The notes under the pieces are model-generated. The model had not been told where the DNA came from. It did not search any database and saw only the letters and a list, made by a program, of their open reading frames with translations. Position numbers and translations under genes: made by a program. A stretch of DNA of 64,000 nucleotides from PCC-6802 sp943367755 (GTDB taxonomy: Bacteria > Cyanobacteriota > Cyanobacteriia > Pseudanabaenales > Pseudanabaenaceae): NCBI GenBank assembly GCA_943367755.1, contig CALRKB020000017.1, positions 14,171 through 78,170 of the forward strand, written 5' to 3'. The first letter of the stretch is position 1; every line of letters starts with the position of its first letter. Below are positions 1 to 8,879 of this stretch, piece by piece.

Positions 1-1
1 C

Positions 2-589
2 TGGACTTTGTCTTCCTACATAGCCATTCAATTTCTTAGAACTTCTGAACAAAGAGAAATTCTTGGCATGTTTGCGTTGGCCAATGGATTTTATAAGGAG
101 GGGCTGTCTCCAGATGAAAAAGTTAATCTACATGCTCAGATGCTTTGTAGTGGTGGTCTAGTTGAGTCTATATCAAATCGTATCTTTGAATCAGTTTGGT
201 TGTACGCTAGGAATAAAACTCAAACTCCCTTTTGGACATCAGATAATCCAGTCGCTTTCAAAACTGGTGATAATAAAATGTGGCTAAAAGGGCCTGGTAT
301 TTTCTCCAGTGGAAGTTATGTAGTTTTACCGCTTACACCAGAATATGTTTTGTACTGTCATGAACCAGAATTCTGGTCAGATCTTAAGAAAATAGACTCA
401 GCTCTATCTCCAATAGAGTTGACTGATGAAATGGTGCAACATGAAAATGCTGGTCAAGTATTCATGGCTACTCGACATTTGATATCACGACATAATGATT
501 TTGCTTGGGCAGATGAGTTTGTGGAAAGCATTGGCACAGATATGTATGCACCAGAAGACGCTACTATTAAGCTAGAGTCAATCGACTAA
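2..589 (+). CDS. DUF4238-family protein, 5' end outside window
   Basis: The reading frame is open from base 2, so the gene starts before the window; the TTG at base 8 is only an internal codon. The visible 190-odd residues carry the pattern of DUF4238 proteins: an early aromatic-rich segment (SSYIAIQFLRTSEQRE) and a central WTSDNPVAF motif, followed by a beta-rich part with a PLTPEYVLYCHE segment. The family is of unknown function and often sits in accessory regions. I see no signal peptide or membrane segment in the visible part. Function is not assigned. Confidence 0.7.
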   Translation, partial: WTLSSYIAIQFLRTSEQREILGMFALANGFYKEGLSPDEKVNLHAQMLCSGGLVESISNRIFESVWLYARNKTQTPFWTSDNPVAFKTGDNKMWLKGPGIFSSGSYVVLPLTPEYVLYCHEPEFWSDLKKIDSALSPIELTDEMVQHENAGQVFMATRHLISRHNDFAWADEFVESIGTDMYAPEDATIKLESID

Positions 590-599
590 GTTGGTAGTT

Positions 600-936
600 T
601 GCTTTACCCCATCTCATTAGTCAGGTTTCATTTTATGAAGTCACATTGTTTGAGTTTATCTCGGTGCTAACCCCTCACCGCAGCGGACGTGCTGGTGATC
701 GCACTGTCTTTTTGTGCCTCGTAGCGCCTTTTGCACGCTGCTAGCCTCACTGCCGTTGTGCCGCTTGCATCCTGGATTGGGGGCAGTTGAAAAGTGCTCT
801 ATTTGAGTTCAATATTAAGTACGTTAAAGTTATCGATGATGCAATGTAGCTAAGAGCGCGACTGCTAATGGCTTTTAAGCATCTGTAAGCTTCATATAAT
901 CGTTTAAAGACTTACTTTGAAGAGTTCTAAGTTCTA
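600..936. other. Non-coding stretch with attC-like dyad
   Basis: No gene is supported here. Around 664-770 there is a CTAAC core followed by a GCAGCGGAC word, a roughly 70-base spacer and a complementary GTGCCGCTTGC word. This layout resembles the R''/L'' and L' boxes of integron attC sites, but no clean GTTRRRY core closes it. It may be a decayed recombination site or chance. Confidence 0.25.
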
Positions 937-1299
937 ATGAAAAACCTTGCACCAAATATTTTTCGACAGCGACTGCTCATCGAAGGTTTTTACACAACTG
1001 ACATGAGCGAAGAAGTTTTAGAGAAATATCTTCTTAATGTTGCCGAGCATCTTGACCTTCGTACTTATGGCAAACCGACTATTTTCTCACCAGTATCCGG
1101 TATGGGTCGAGATGAGAATGCAGGATACGATGCTTTTGTTCCGTTGATTGACTCTGGTATTTCGGCCTATGTTTGGAGTAGTGCACGTTTTTTCTCGATT
1201 GTGATTTACACTTGCAAAGGTTTTGCTGAACAGGCAGCAATTGAATTTACACGAGAATACTTTGCAGTATCCGAGGAGATAGTTAGTGCATCATTCTGA
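937..1299 (+). CDS. S-adenosylmethionine decarboxylase-like small protein
   Basis: This 120-residue protein follows the fold pattern of prokaryotic AdoMet decarboxylase (SpeH/SpeD, about 115-130 residues). It has an N-terminal helix, then the segment that in SpeH holds the self-cleavage site (Glu-Ser-His-Ile-Ser-Ile-His-Thr-Trp), then a YTC motif. Here the site reads DSGISAYVW at residues 72-80. Ser73, the would-be pyruvoyl precursor, and Cys93 in YTCKGF are kept. The Glu before the serine is Asp, and the catalytic His is Tyr78. It may be a related but non-classical family member with a different or no decarboxylase activity. It stands alone, with no spermidine synthase gene nearby. Confidence 0.6.
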   Translation: MKNLAPNIFRQRLLIEGFYTTDMSEEVLEKYLLNVAEHLDLRTYGKPTIFSPVSGMGRDENAGYDAFVPLIDSGISAYVWSSARFFSIVIYTCKGFAEQAAIEFTREYFAVSEEIVSASF

Positions 1300-1504
1300 C
1301 ATCTGCGCTGCACAACAATTCAAATGCAGCGGACAGTTGAGAGGCACTTTGTTTCATTTGCTTCTCTGCCGCCGCTGGTTTAAGTCGTTCTACGGCTTTG
1401 GTTACAGATTGTGACAGTACTTTGAGAAGCCTTAGTGGGCGTTTGAGACTGTGTTATCTTGATTAGAAATATCTGTAATCTGCCGCAATTAGTAGCCCTA
1501 AGTT
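1300..1504. other. Non-coding gap with attC-like dyad
   Basis: Downstream of the AdoMetDC-like gene, bases 1311-1395 carry AACAATTC and AATGCAGCGGAC, then a spacer, then GCCGCCGCTGGTTTAAG. CAGCGG pairs with CCGCTG. The words resemble the 59-base elements of resistance cassettes, but the terminal GTTRRRY core is not intact (GTTCTAC). No coding potential is seen. Confidence 0.3.
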
Positions 1505-2014
1505 ATGGAAGTTCGAGCCGAGAAGTCAGAAGATGTAGAAGCGATTCGCAGGGTCAATGTTGCGGCGTTTGGACGAAAGAGTGAGGCAGATTTAGTCGAT
1601 CGGTTGCGAGGCGTTGCGTCTACGTTTTCCTTCGTTGCGGTTGAATTTGAGCAAATTGTTGGACACATTTTCTTTAGCCCAGTTGCGATCGAGGGAGAAT
1701 GTGCGGATGATTCATTGGTTCTTGGATTAGCGCCAGTAGCAGTGCTACCTGAATATCAAGGACAAGGCATCGGGTCATGGCTGATTCAGCATGGTTTAAA
1801 AGAGTGTGCTCGGTTAGGTTTCAAAGCTGTTGTTGTGCTCGGTTCTCCAAAATACTATCCCCGATTTGGGTTTATTCCAGCCAAGGAGAAGAGATTGAGC
1901 TGTGAGTACCCAGTGCCAGATGAGGCGTTTATGGTGTTGGAGTTGAAAAAGGGCGTATTGGAGGGATGTGTTGGAATGGTAAAATATCGGTCAGAGTTCA
2001 ACAAACTTGAGTAG
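1505..2014 (+). CDS. GNAT-family N-acetyltransferase (YhbS-like)
   Basis: The 169-residue protein has the GCN5-related acetyltransferase layout. Residues 1-60 form the N-terminal strand-helix unit (MEVRAEKSEDVEAIRRVNVAAF). The acetyl-CoA loop lies near residue 80-100, with VLPEYQGQGIGSWLIQHGL containing the Q-x-x-G-x-G signature. The C-terminal part has GSPKYYPRFGF, typical of the YhbS/COG3153 subgroup. The substrate cannot be told from sequence. It stands alone and is followed by HIP1-rich spacer. Confidence 0.85.
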   Translation: MEVRAEKSEDVEAIRRVNVAAFGRKSEADLVDRLRGVASTFSFVAVEFEQIVGHIFFSPVAIEGECADDSLVLGLAPVAVLPEYQGQGIGSWLIQHGLKECARLGFKAVVVLGSPKYYPRFGFIPAKEKRLSCEYPVPDEAFMVLELKKGVLEGCVGMVKYRSEFNKLE

Positions 2015-2128
2015 CGATCGCCGTAGAACAGACCCGTTAGACCACTAATTAGCGCGATCGCCCATCGCATAGGATGCGCTATAACGCACATTCTCAGCTC
2101 ACTTCTATCTCAACACATCAATAAATTA

Positions 2129-3526
2129 CTAGCGCGTGCTAACTTGCGTACCATCGTTGATTTGCTCGTTGGGATGGAGAATGACGACTTCATCTGTGGC
2201 TAAACCTGTTTGAATTTCCGCTTCGAAATTGCTGCGATGACCTATGCTCACCGATCGCCGCTGGGCGCGATCGCCTTTGACCGCAAATACGCACCAGCCG
2301 CGATCGCAGCGAAACAAACCACTCAGAGGCACTTTCAACACGTTCTTGCCTTCCCATGTGATAATTTTTGCCTCCACTCGATAGGCATCGCCAAACGATT
2401 TGGGCAGATCGATAAAATCACCGATCGCATTCACGCGCTGTTCCTCTACACCCAAAGCCGAGACTTTCGTAAATGCAGCAGGTTCCACCAACCTCACCTT
2501 GGCACGTATGGGTTGAGCATCCACTTGCTCGATTAGAATTGGAGCACCAGGTTTAATCCGCTGGGCATCAGTTGATAGCACATCAATTACTAGTTCCAAA
2601 TTGGAAACATCTCCCAATTCCAGCAGTGGCATGCCATCGGTCACATATTGGGCACTCTTTTGGAGAATGCGGAGAACTCGTCCTTGCAGGGGCGCTCGAA
2701 TATCAGTACGGTTGGCTTCGTCTCGCAGTTTGTCAAGCTCTGCCTCAGTGCTAGCAATGCGGGCATCATAGACATTGAGTAAATAATCGGGGTCTGTTTG
2801 TTCTTTTTGCAGCACCGCAAGTGCGGCCTTAGTGACTTCCACTTCCGAGGTTGCTGCTTGGGCAGCTAGTTTGGCCGCTTCCAGTTCCTTTGTCCTGGTG
2901 GTGGCATTCAGTTCGGCTGATTCCCGATTCTGGCGGGAAATAACTCCTGTGGTTGCTAGTTGCTGTGCCCGATCGCGATCGCGCCGAGCCTGTTCTAGTG
3001 CTGCCTGAGCTTGCTCGACTTTGGCTTCTGCCTGCCGCTGGTCTGCTACGGCTTTTTGGATGCGCGTGTTCGCCTGCGCCAGTGTCTCAGTCTTGGGACG
3101 CTGGGTTGCCACTCCGGCTCGCTGTGCTTTCCACTCTGCCAGTCGCCCCAGTGCTTCTTTGACAGAAGCTGTTAGGGGCAATGGCTCAATCCGAGCCACA
3201 AGTGCGCCAGACTGCACCGTATCGCCTTCATTCAGAAGAATGCGCTCTAAATGACCATTGGCTGGTGCGGTAATCGTATAGCGATCGCGGACGCGGGTTT
3301 TGCCTTCGGCATCCACAGATGTTTGCAGGCTACCGCGCTCAACTTTCCCAGTATCAACTTGAATCGGTGTAGGGCGGAATGCCCACACAATCAACAGACA
3401 GACCGCGATCGCGAGGCCAGCATAGGCAACCTGTTTGAGCAAATGGTTTGGCTTATACTTGAGCGAGCCGTTTCCTGCGGCTGTTGCTTGCCGATCGGTT
3501 TGGTCGGGTAGAGGTAGTTGTTTCAT
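2129..3526 (-). CDS. HlyD-family periplasmic adaptor of ABC exporter
   Basis: The 465-residue protein has one N-terminal membrane helix (about 31-49), a biotinyl-lipoyl-like strand region (APANGHLERILLNEGDTV), a long Ala/Gln/Glu-rich coiled-coil hairpin (about 120-270) and a C-terminal beta-barrel part (RAPLQGRVLRILQK onward). This is the membrane-fusion-protein plan that links an inner-membrane pump to an outer-membrane channel, as in DevB of heterocystous cyanobacteria or MacA. It is the last gene of a leftward operon and starts 7 bases after the permease stop. The exported substrate is unknown, and no TolC homologue is in the window. Confidence 0.88.
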   Translation of the reverse strand: MKQLPLPDQTDRQATAAGNGSLKYKPNHLLKQVAYAGLAIAVCLLIVWAFRPTPIQVDTGKVERGSLQTSVDAEGKTRVRDRYTITAPANGHLERILLNEGDTVQSGALVARIEPLPLTASVKEALGRLAEWKAQRAGVATQRPKTETLAQANTRIQKAVADQRQAEAKVEQAQAALEQARRDRDRAQQLATTGVISRQNRESAELNATTRTKELEAAKLAAQAATSEVEVTKAALAVLQKEQTDPDYLLNVYDARIASTEAELDKLRDEANRTDIRAPLQGRVLRILQKSAQYVTDGMPLLELGDVSNLELVIDVLSTDAQRIKPGAPILIEQVDAQPIRAKVRLVEPAAFTKVSALGVEEQRVNAIGDFIDLPKSFGDAYRVEAKIITWEGKNVLKVPLSGLFRCDRGWCVFAVKGDRAQRRSVSIGHRSNFEAEIQTGLATDEVVILHPNEQINDGTQVSTR

Positions 3527-3533
3527 CGTACTC

Positions 3534-5897
3534 TCACTCTCTAGTTTTCAAGACGGCAACCAGGTCTAGTTGGTTCAATTGGCGACGGATCAGGAGACCG
3601 GAAAAAAGTGCGGCGATCGCCACCACACTAAATGCAAATGCATAATTGGCTTTTGTGACAATCAGGGGAACGCGATAGAGTTCAGAATTGAGTGCCTGCG
3701 ATAAAACAGCGGTAAGGCCATAGCCCAAGACAAAGCCGACCGGAATCGCGGCGATCGTCAACATCGTTTGTTCACCCAACAGAATCACCGCAATCTGTGC
3801 CTGGTTAAAACCAATAATGCGCAGCGTTGCCAGTTCGCGGCTGCGCTCGGAAAAGGCGATGCGAGCGGCATTATAAATAACACCAAAAGCAATAATGCAG
3901 GCAAATACGACCTGAACTGTGGTCACAATTGTCTGACTTTCAGCGATTGTCTTTTGAAACCGCTCAATCATTGCTTTACGTAGGGCAGTACTGGCGATCG
4001 CCGGTGTTTGTTTGAGCAGCGTGTAGAGACGATCCAGTTGATTGTCGTCTACTGCTAGAAATGCACCGGAAATCGTGGCTCCTTCCTGCATCATCCGATT
4101 CAGTGCCTGAATATCCATGTAGGCAGCCACGCCAATCAGTTCGTCCACCAATCCAACCACGGGAATCTGGCGCACGGGTCTAGCTCCCTCCAATACTTCC
4201 ACGGTGAGGATGTCGCCCGGTGTAATACCCAGGATCTCAGCCAGTTTGGAAGACAGCACCATACCATCCAGAGGCAGGTTGACAGGGTTAAGGTTGCGAT
4301 CGATCAGTTGATGTAACTCTCCCGTTGGATTCAGTCCCATAATGCCAATTTTGTGCGTGCGATGCTCAAACCGCAGCCGCGCTGCCACACTGCGAAAAGG
4401 TTCAGCGTAAAGCACACCCGGCAGATGGGTAACCTCATAGCGAGCACGGGCAGGGCGCGGCTCGTTGAATACAATCGTGACATCGTCGCGCTGCACCCGA
4501 TGAAATTGCACGTCAATGATGTATTGGATGGCATCTTTGGAATATCGCCCCACCACCAGCATCGCCACCGCCAGGGAAATACCCAAAATCGATAGCAATG
4601 CCTGCATCGGTTTGCGTTCCAGGTTTCGCAAAATAATCCGCCCTACTGGAGACAATAACTGTTGCAAACCCATCCGCTCGATTAGGGTGGGGCGAAAATG
4701 GGCAGGGGGTTCCGGGCGCATGGCTTCGGCTGGGGGTAGGGAAACTGCGCGTTGAACTGCGCCCAATGCTCCTACCAGAGCGGCGAAGCTGGCGATCGCA
4801 ACTGCCCCAATTACCATGCCAGAGCTAACTTCATACCGAAGCAAAGGGAATTGATAAAAGTGCGTGTATATTTCGGTGAGAGCGGCACCAAGCCACAGTC
4901 CTAAACCTAAACCAATCGCAACTCCTAAACAGACGATCGCCATCACAAATTTGAGAAAGTGCCAACCAACATCCCAATTTCTATAGCCAAATGCCTTCAG
5001 CACAGCGATTTGATCCCGTTGTGTGCCAATCAAACGAGACATGACAATGTGGAGCAGGAAGGCAGCAATACCGAGGAAAATAAAGGGCACGATCGTGGCA
5101 TGGGCACGTAGTTGTGTGATTTCATCGGATATAAATCGGTTGGAAATCTGATCGGAGCGATCGTAAGCCCCCAAACCACCATAGCGTTCTAACAACCGAT
5201 CTAAGCGAAAAATCACGTCTGCGGTATTTGTGCTGGGCACCAGTGTCAGCGCGATGTCATTAAAGGCTCCATCCATATTGAAGGCAGTTCCCAATGCCTT
5301 GCGCCCCATCCACAGCACCCCAAAGCGCTGATTGTCGGGAAAGATATCGCCGCCGCGAATCTCGTAGACATATTCTGGTGATAAAGCAATGCCCACGATG
5401 CGCAACAACTGCCAACGCCCGTTGATCACCGCTCCCAAGGTACCACCTAGCTGCAATTGATTGGCTTTGGCGAAGGCTTCACTGACCAGTACTTCATTCC
5501 CTTGCGCCAAGTCGGGATAGCGTCCCTGGCGAATGTAAAGGTCATTTAACATCGGTGCCTGTCTTTCTGGGATCGAGACCAGTCGTCCCGTCAAGGGTTC
5601 CGTGCGTTCTGGCAGGTCAAGCGTGACGTTAACCACAACCCGTGTCTGCACCTGGGCAATGCCTGGAATTGCCTGAATCTTTTCTCTGAGCGACTCTGGT
5701 GCCCGCTTGAGTTGCCCAAATACTTCGGCAAAGCGGTAATCACGGTAGTAAGTCGCCTGGGAGAGCTTGAGTGAGTCGTACGTACTTTGCATCGCCACAA
5801 AGATGGCAATACCGCAGGCCACAATTAGGGCGATTGCAATAACCTGTCCCCATAGGTGCATGAGGTCGCGGATCAGTTTGCGATCGAGAGCTTTCAT
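3534..5897 (-). CDS. FtsX-like ABC transporter permease, two-domain
   Basis: The 787-residue membrane protein starts with MKALDRKLIRDLMHLWGQ and a helix at about 19-36. It then has a large extracytoplasmic MacB-core-like domain. A first FtsX block follows with helices around 270-385, including the SRLIGTQRDQIAVLKAFGY cytoplasmic coupling segment. A second half (about 430 onward) repeats the plan, with ERSRELATLRIIGF as its coupling segment and three C-terminal helices. Duplicated FtsX permeases of this length work with a LolD/MacB-type ATPase, here encoded upstream in the same operon. It is probably a mechanotransmitting exporter rather than an importer. Confidence 0.9.
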   Translation of the reverse strand: MKALDRKLIRDLMHLWGQVIAIALIVACGIAIFVAMQSTYDSLKLSQATYYRDYRFAEVFGQLKRAPESLREKIQAIPGIAQVQTRVVVNVTLDLPERTEPLTGRLVSIPERQAPMLNDLYIRQGRYPDLAQGNEVLVSEAFAKANQLQLGGTLGAVINGRWQLLRIVGIALSPEYVYEIRGGDIFPDNQRFGVLWMGRKALGTAFNMDGAFNDIALTLVPSTNTADVIFRLDRLLERYGGLGAYDRSDQISNRFISDEITQLRAHATIVPFIFLGIAAFLLHIVMSRLIGTQRDQIAVLKAFGYRNWDVGWHFLKFVMAIVCLGVAIGLGLGLWLGAALTEIYTHFYQFPLLRYEVSSGMVIGAVAIASFAALVGALGAVQRAVSLPPAEAMRPEPPAHFRPTLIERMGLQQLLSPVGRIILRNLERKPMQALLSILGISLAVAMLVVGRYSKDAIQYIIDVQFHRVQRDDVTIVFNEPRPARARYEVTHLPGVLYAEPFRSVAARLRFEHRTHKIGIMGLNPTGELHQLIDRNLNPVNLPLDGMVLSSKLAEILGITPGDILTVEVLEGARPVRQIPVVGLVDELIGVAAYMDIQALNRMMQEGATISGAFLAVDDNQLDRLYTLLKQTPAIASTALRKAMIERFQKTIAESQTIVTTVQVVFACIIAFGVIYNAARIAFSERSRELATLRIIGFNQAQIAVILLGEQTMLTIAAIPVGFVLGYGLTAVLSQALNSELYRVPLIVTKANYAFAFSVVAIAALFSGLLIRRQLNQLDLVAVLKTRE

Positions 5898-5913
5898 GCC
5901 TGATTAACTGCCG

Positions 5914-6354
5914 TCATTGATATATTTCCAGATTTCGGCGCTTTCGATCGTGGCTGCGTTCTCGTAACCACTGGAATGCCACCAGATTGAGTAGGAGCCC
6001 GATCGCAAATAAAATTGCCATCAAGGCGATTTGCGACCAGACGATCGGCTGCACCATTAGATCGAGGGCGAGATGCAGGAAATTCAGCACTGAATAGATC
6101 AGCGTGAGACCAAAGTGCGCCATGCGATAACGGTGGGTATCAGTAAACCCAGTTGCGATCGCCGCAAACATGGGCAGGGCAAAAAAGCCCAACATCAGCC
6201 ACAGAATCAAATCCATATTGGTGGCACCAGGTTCTGTATGGGCGATGTTAATCCCGTGAAATAGTGGCATCAAACCTAGTTGGGTATGAAATAGGGTACC
6301 TAATAGAAATACGCTCCAGAGGGTAATGATTTTGCCTTGATGATTGATAGCCAT
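5914..6354 (-). CDS. Small four-helix membrane protein in ABC operon
   Basis: The protein has about 146 residues and four predicted membrane helices (WSVFLLGTLFHTQLGLMPLF; LILWLMLGFFALPMFAAIA; LTLIYSVLNFLHLALDLM; IALMAILFAIGLLLNLVAF) with a basic C-terminal tail. The ATG at 6354 is chosen over an upstream in-frame ATG because AGGA lies about 10 bases before it, and because the longer form would run into the ATPase gene. It lies between ATPase and permease genes with short gaps, so it is probably an accessory of that exporter. I do not recognise a named family. Confidence 0.7.
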   Translation of the reverse strand: MAINHQGKIITLWSVFLLGTLFHTQLGLMPLFHGINIAHTEPGATNMDLILWLMLGFFALPMFAAIATGFTDTHRYRMAHFGLTLIYSVLNFLHLALDLMVQPIVWSQIALMAILFAIGLLLNLVAFQWLRERSHDRKRRNLEIYQ

Positions 6355-6419
6355 ATTGTTTACATCCTGGTTAATTGGGGGGTAGAAAATTGCAATCAAA
6401 ATGTGAATGGAAATCTGGC

Positions 6420-7178
6420 TCACCATTCCAACTCCGATGGGTTGACCTTTTGTTCGTTACGCCGAACGTTGGTAATCTCACCGCTACGCATGGTGACAAC
6501 TCGGTCAGCCATTGCCGCAATACCTGCGTTGTGGGTAATTACGGCTGTGGTCGTGCCCAGTTCGCGGTTCACCTGTTCCAGGGCATCCAGTACCAGTTTG
6601 CCAGTTTGGTAATCCAGTGCTCCGGTTGGTTCGTCGCACAGCAGCACCTCTGGGCGTTTGGCGATCGCCCGCGCGATCGCGACCCGTTGTTGTTCGCCGC
6701 CAGACATTTGGGCGGGGAAGTGATTGAGGCGATCGCTCAGTCCCACCAGTTCTAGGGCTTGCTCCGGGCGCATGGGCTGGCGCACAATTTCAGTCACCAA
6801 CGCTACGTTCTCCCGCGCTGTGAGGCTGGGAATCAGGTTATAGAACTGGAAGACAAAGCCCACGCAGTCGCGCCGAAACCGCGTGAGTTCGGCATCGCTG
6901 GCATGGGTGAGATCGCGATCGCGGAAGAAAACATGTCCGCTAGAAGGTACATCCAAACCACCGAGGATATTCAGCAGCGTAGATTTGCCGCTACCGGATG
7001 GGCCCAGCAATACCACCAACTCTCCTTCATAGAGATCGAGGTCAATTGATCGCAGCGCCTGCACTTCCACCTCTCCCATGCGGTAAACTTTACTGATACC
7101 GTGAATGTGAAAGACTACGCCCGGTGGGGATGAGGTATCCGGGTAGTTTTTCGCAATTAGATGCGGTTTCTCGATCAT
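6420..7178 (-). CDS. ABC transporter ATPase, LolD/MacB type
   Basis: This 252-residue nucleotide-binding subunit has Walker A GPSGSGKST at 59-67, a Q-loop near VFQFYNLIPSLTARENV, the signature MSGGEQQRVAIARA, Walker B VLLCDEPTGALD and an H-loop (AVITHN). The TGALD continuation after Walker B is typical of the LolD/MacB/FtsE group that pairs with FtsX-fold permeases. It is the first gene of the leftward operon with the small membrane protein, permease and HlyD adaptor. It should sit on the cytoplasmic face and power the exporter. Confidence 0.93.
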   Translation of the reverse strand: MIEKPHLIAKNYPDTSSPPGVVFHIHGISKVYRMGEVEVQALRSIDLDLYEGELVVLLGPSGSGKSTLLNILGGLDVPSSGHVFFRDRDLTHASDAELTRFRRDCVGFVFQFYNLIPSLTARENVALVTEIVRQPMRPEQALELVGLSDRLNHFPAQMSGGEQQRVAIARAIAKRPEVLLCDEPTGALDYQTGKLVLDALEQVNRELGTTTAVITHNAGIAAMADRVVTMRSGEITNVRRNEQKVNPSELEW

Positions 7179-7389
7179 AGTTGTTCTATTTAATGAAAGG
7201 AACTGAATTTAATCGCGATCACCTTTTTGCGTCAGCATTTTGCTGCTTACTGGGATTACACCTCGAATCCTTGTCGCGATGAGTTATAGGAAATTCTGAC
7301 CCGATCCTAGAATAGGACAATAGCTTGAGGAACTTGTGAGGAGCCTGAGGCAATTTATGGGGAGACATTAATTGCCATCAACAATCGCA

Positions 7390-8163
7390 CTACTGAAACT
7401 CTGCCCCAATTGCTAATACCTTACCAGCCTCCGAAACAGGAATGCGGGTATTGATTGCCAGACGATAAAAGTGATTGAAGCGCGATCGCTCTACCCAGTC
7501 AGGTAAAGTTTCTTGCCGTTTCTGTACGAATAGCTTTTGGAAATCATGGTCGACTTCGCCAGTTTCTGGATCGCGAGTCGGTACAACGCAGCGCTGACAG
7601 GGATTAATCCCCTCCATCTGCACATCTCCCACTCGAAATGTCACAGAGCTTTCGGCGCTCGTAAACAGCCAATCTTCCCAAAACGGAGATACTTCAACTA
7701 CTTCCAGGTTTGTACGGAATCGCCGTTGTGCTTGCTCGTAGCTGAGTTGGGGGAACCATGATGCAACAGTTGTGAGGGTAGCAGTGCTGATAATTGTGGG
7801 GCCTGGGGAATCAGTATCATCGGGAAATCCCATTTCAAGGTTCTGGACAATCTTGACTGGCTGAGCAAAAAAGTTGCTGAACCAATCGCTCATAGCATGG
7901 CGATCGCCATCCAAGTCGAAAATTTGCCGATTCGCTTGGCCTTGCACCCATAAAGTTACTGTTCTAGCATCGAGATCGAAGGTAGAGCGCAAAAGATGGA
8001 CTTTCGCATTGCGTTTACCGTTTACAAATTTACCCGCACGATCGATGATGGCAAACTCGCGATCCCCTTTAAGTGCTCCACTAGATAGAATCTGAGCTTC
8101 ACTAACTGTCACACCATCTAAGGACTTAATCGGAAAGATGGATATTCTAGCAAGTCGGGGCAT
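7390..8163 (-). CDS. MOSC-domain protein (YcbX-like)
   Basis: The protein has an N-terminal MOSC_N beta-barrel (PRLARISIFPIKSLDGVTV) and a C-terminal MOSC domain with the conserved INPCQRCVVPTRDPETGE segment. Its cysteine is the expected molybdenum-cofactor ligand. The family includes E. coli YcbX, which detoxifies N-hydroxylated bases with a flavin reductase, and the mARC proteins. The start is set at ATG 8163 because the family usually begins just before this motif; an in-frame ATG at 8220 would add 19 poorly conserved residues. No partner reductase is adjacent, so the electron donor is unknown. Confidence 0.85.
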   Translation of the reverse strand: MPRLARISIFPIKSLDGVTVSEAQILSSGALKGDREFAIIDRAGKFVNGKRNAKVHLLRSTFDLDARTVTLWVQGQANRQIFDLDGDRHAMSDWFSNFFAQPVKIVQNLEMGFPDDTDSPGPTIISTATLTTVASWFPQLSYEQAQRRFRTNLEVVEVSPFWEDWLFTSAESSVTFRVGDVQMEGINPCQRCVVPTRDPETGEVDHDFQKLFVQKRQETLPDWVERSRFNHFYRLAINTRIPVSEAGKVLAIGAEFQ

Positions 8164-8219
8164 GGGAGAACTGCATAGGCTAGGGGATATTTGAATAGCA
8201 TAAGCCATATATAAACTCA

Positions 8220-8249
8220 ATGAGTCCGGTAGAAGGCTACCAGACTCAT
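8220..8249. terminator. Stem-loop upstream of MOSC gene
   Basis: ATGAGTC and GACTCAT enclose a second pair GGTAG/CTACC with an AAGG loop, giving a stem of about 12 pairs and one mismatch. It lies just upstream of the leftward MOSC gene. It could end a rightward transcript or shape the MOSC leader. No T-run is adjacent. Confidence 0.4.
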
Positions 8250-8879
8250 GTTTGAGAATTATGCAATTTTATTCACTAACTAGGTTTTACTATCGAAACA
8301 TGCAGACTATCAAACTCACAACCGTCTTTTGCCATTCAATACCTGATGTGGTTTATCTGTAAATCACCTTAATTTCACTGGTTTCAAGCTGTTCTCCGTC
8401 CAAACGTTGTCTTTATGCCTATTCACTTACTGCTTCCACTCACGGCAAACAGTATTAATCAATCAACTGATTCGACATAGTACATAAAGTGTACCCAGCG
8501 AGAACTTTAGAGACTAACCGAAGTTAAAGAATAACCAATTAAACAGATGAGATAACGAGACAATAAAGTAACAAAGACTCAATGCTTTATCAATTCTGCA
8601 CTTGACTTGGCTCAGGGGAGGAGGCACATCCCTAAATCCAACTAAACTAAACTTGTGCCTTGTATATAGACTAGAGAAACATCCCCAAAATTGCAAGTGT
8701 ATTTAACAGAAGTTTATCTCTCGCAATCTGGCTTAACAATTTCTTCTTTTAATGCAACCCTATTTGGGGTTTAAGATAACGATAGTTTGCAGGCTAGTAC
8801 TAATAGCGGCGGTAACGCATCCCGCAGGGAATCGCAAATTGAGTAGTAGGATTCCATCTCGTTTGCAAAATATCAATCA
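8250..8879. other. Intergenic region, no gene seen
   Basis: About 630 AT-rich bases between the MOSC gene and the lipoxygenase gene, which diverge. No convincing ORF, RNA gene or strong hairpin is seen. Near 8815-8835 there is a GCATCCCGCAGGGAATCGC segment like the short dispersed repeats seen at 11.9 kb. The promoters of both genes should lie here. Confidence 0.4.

Noticed and set aside
2210..3511. Several plus-strand frames inside the HlyD adaptor gene
   Set aside because: They are antisense shadows of a strongly conserved coding region and show no family patterns.
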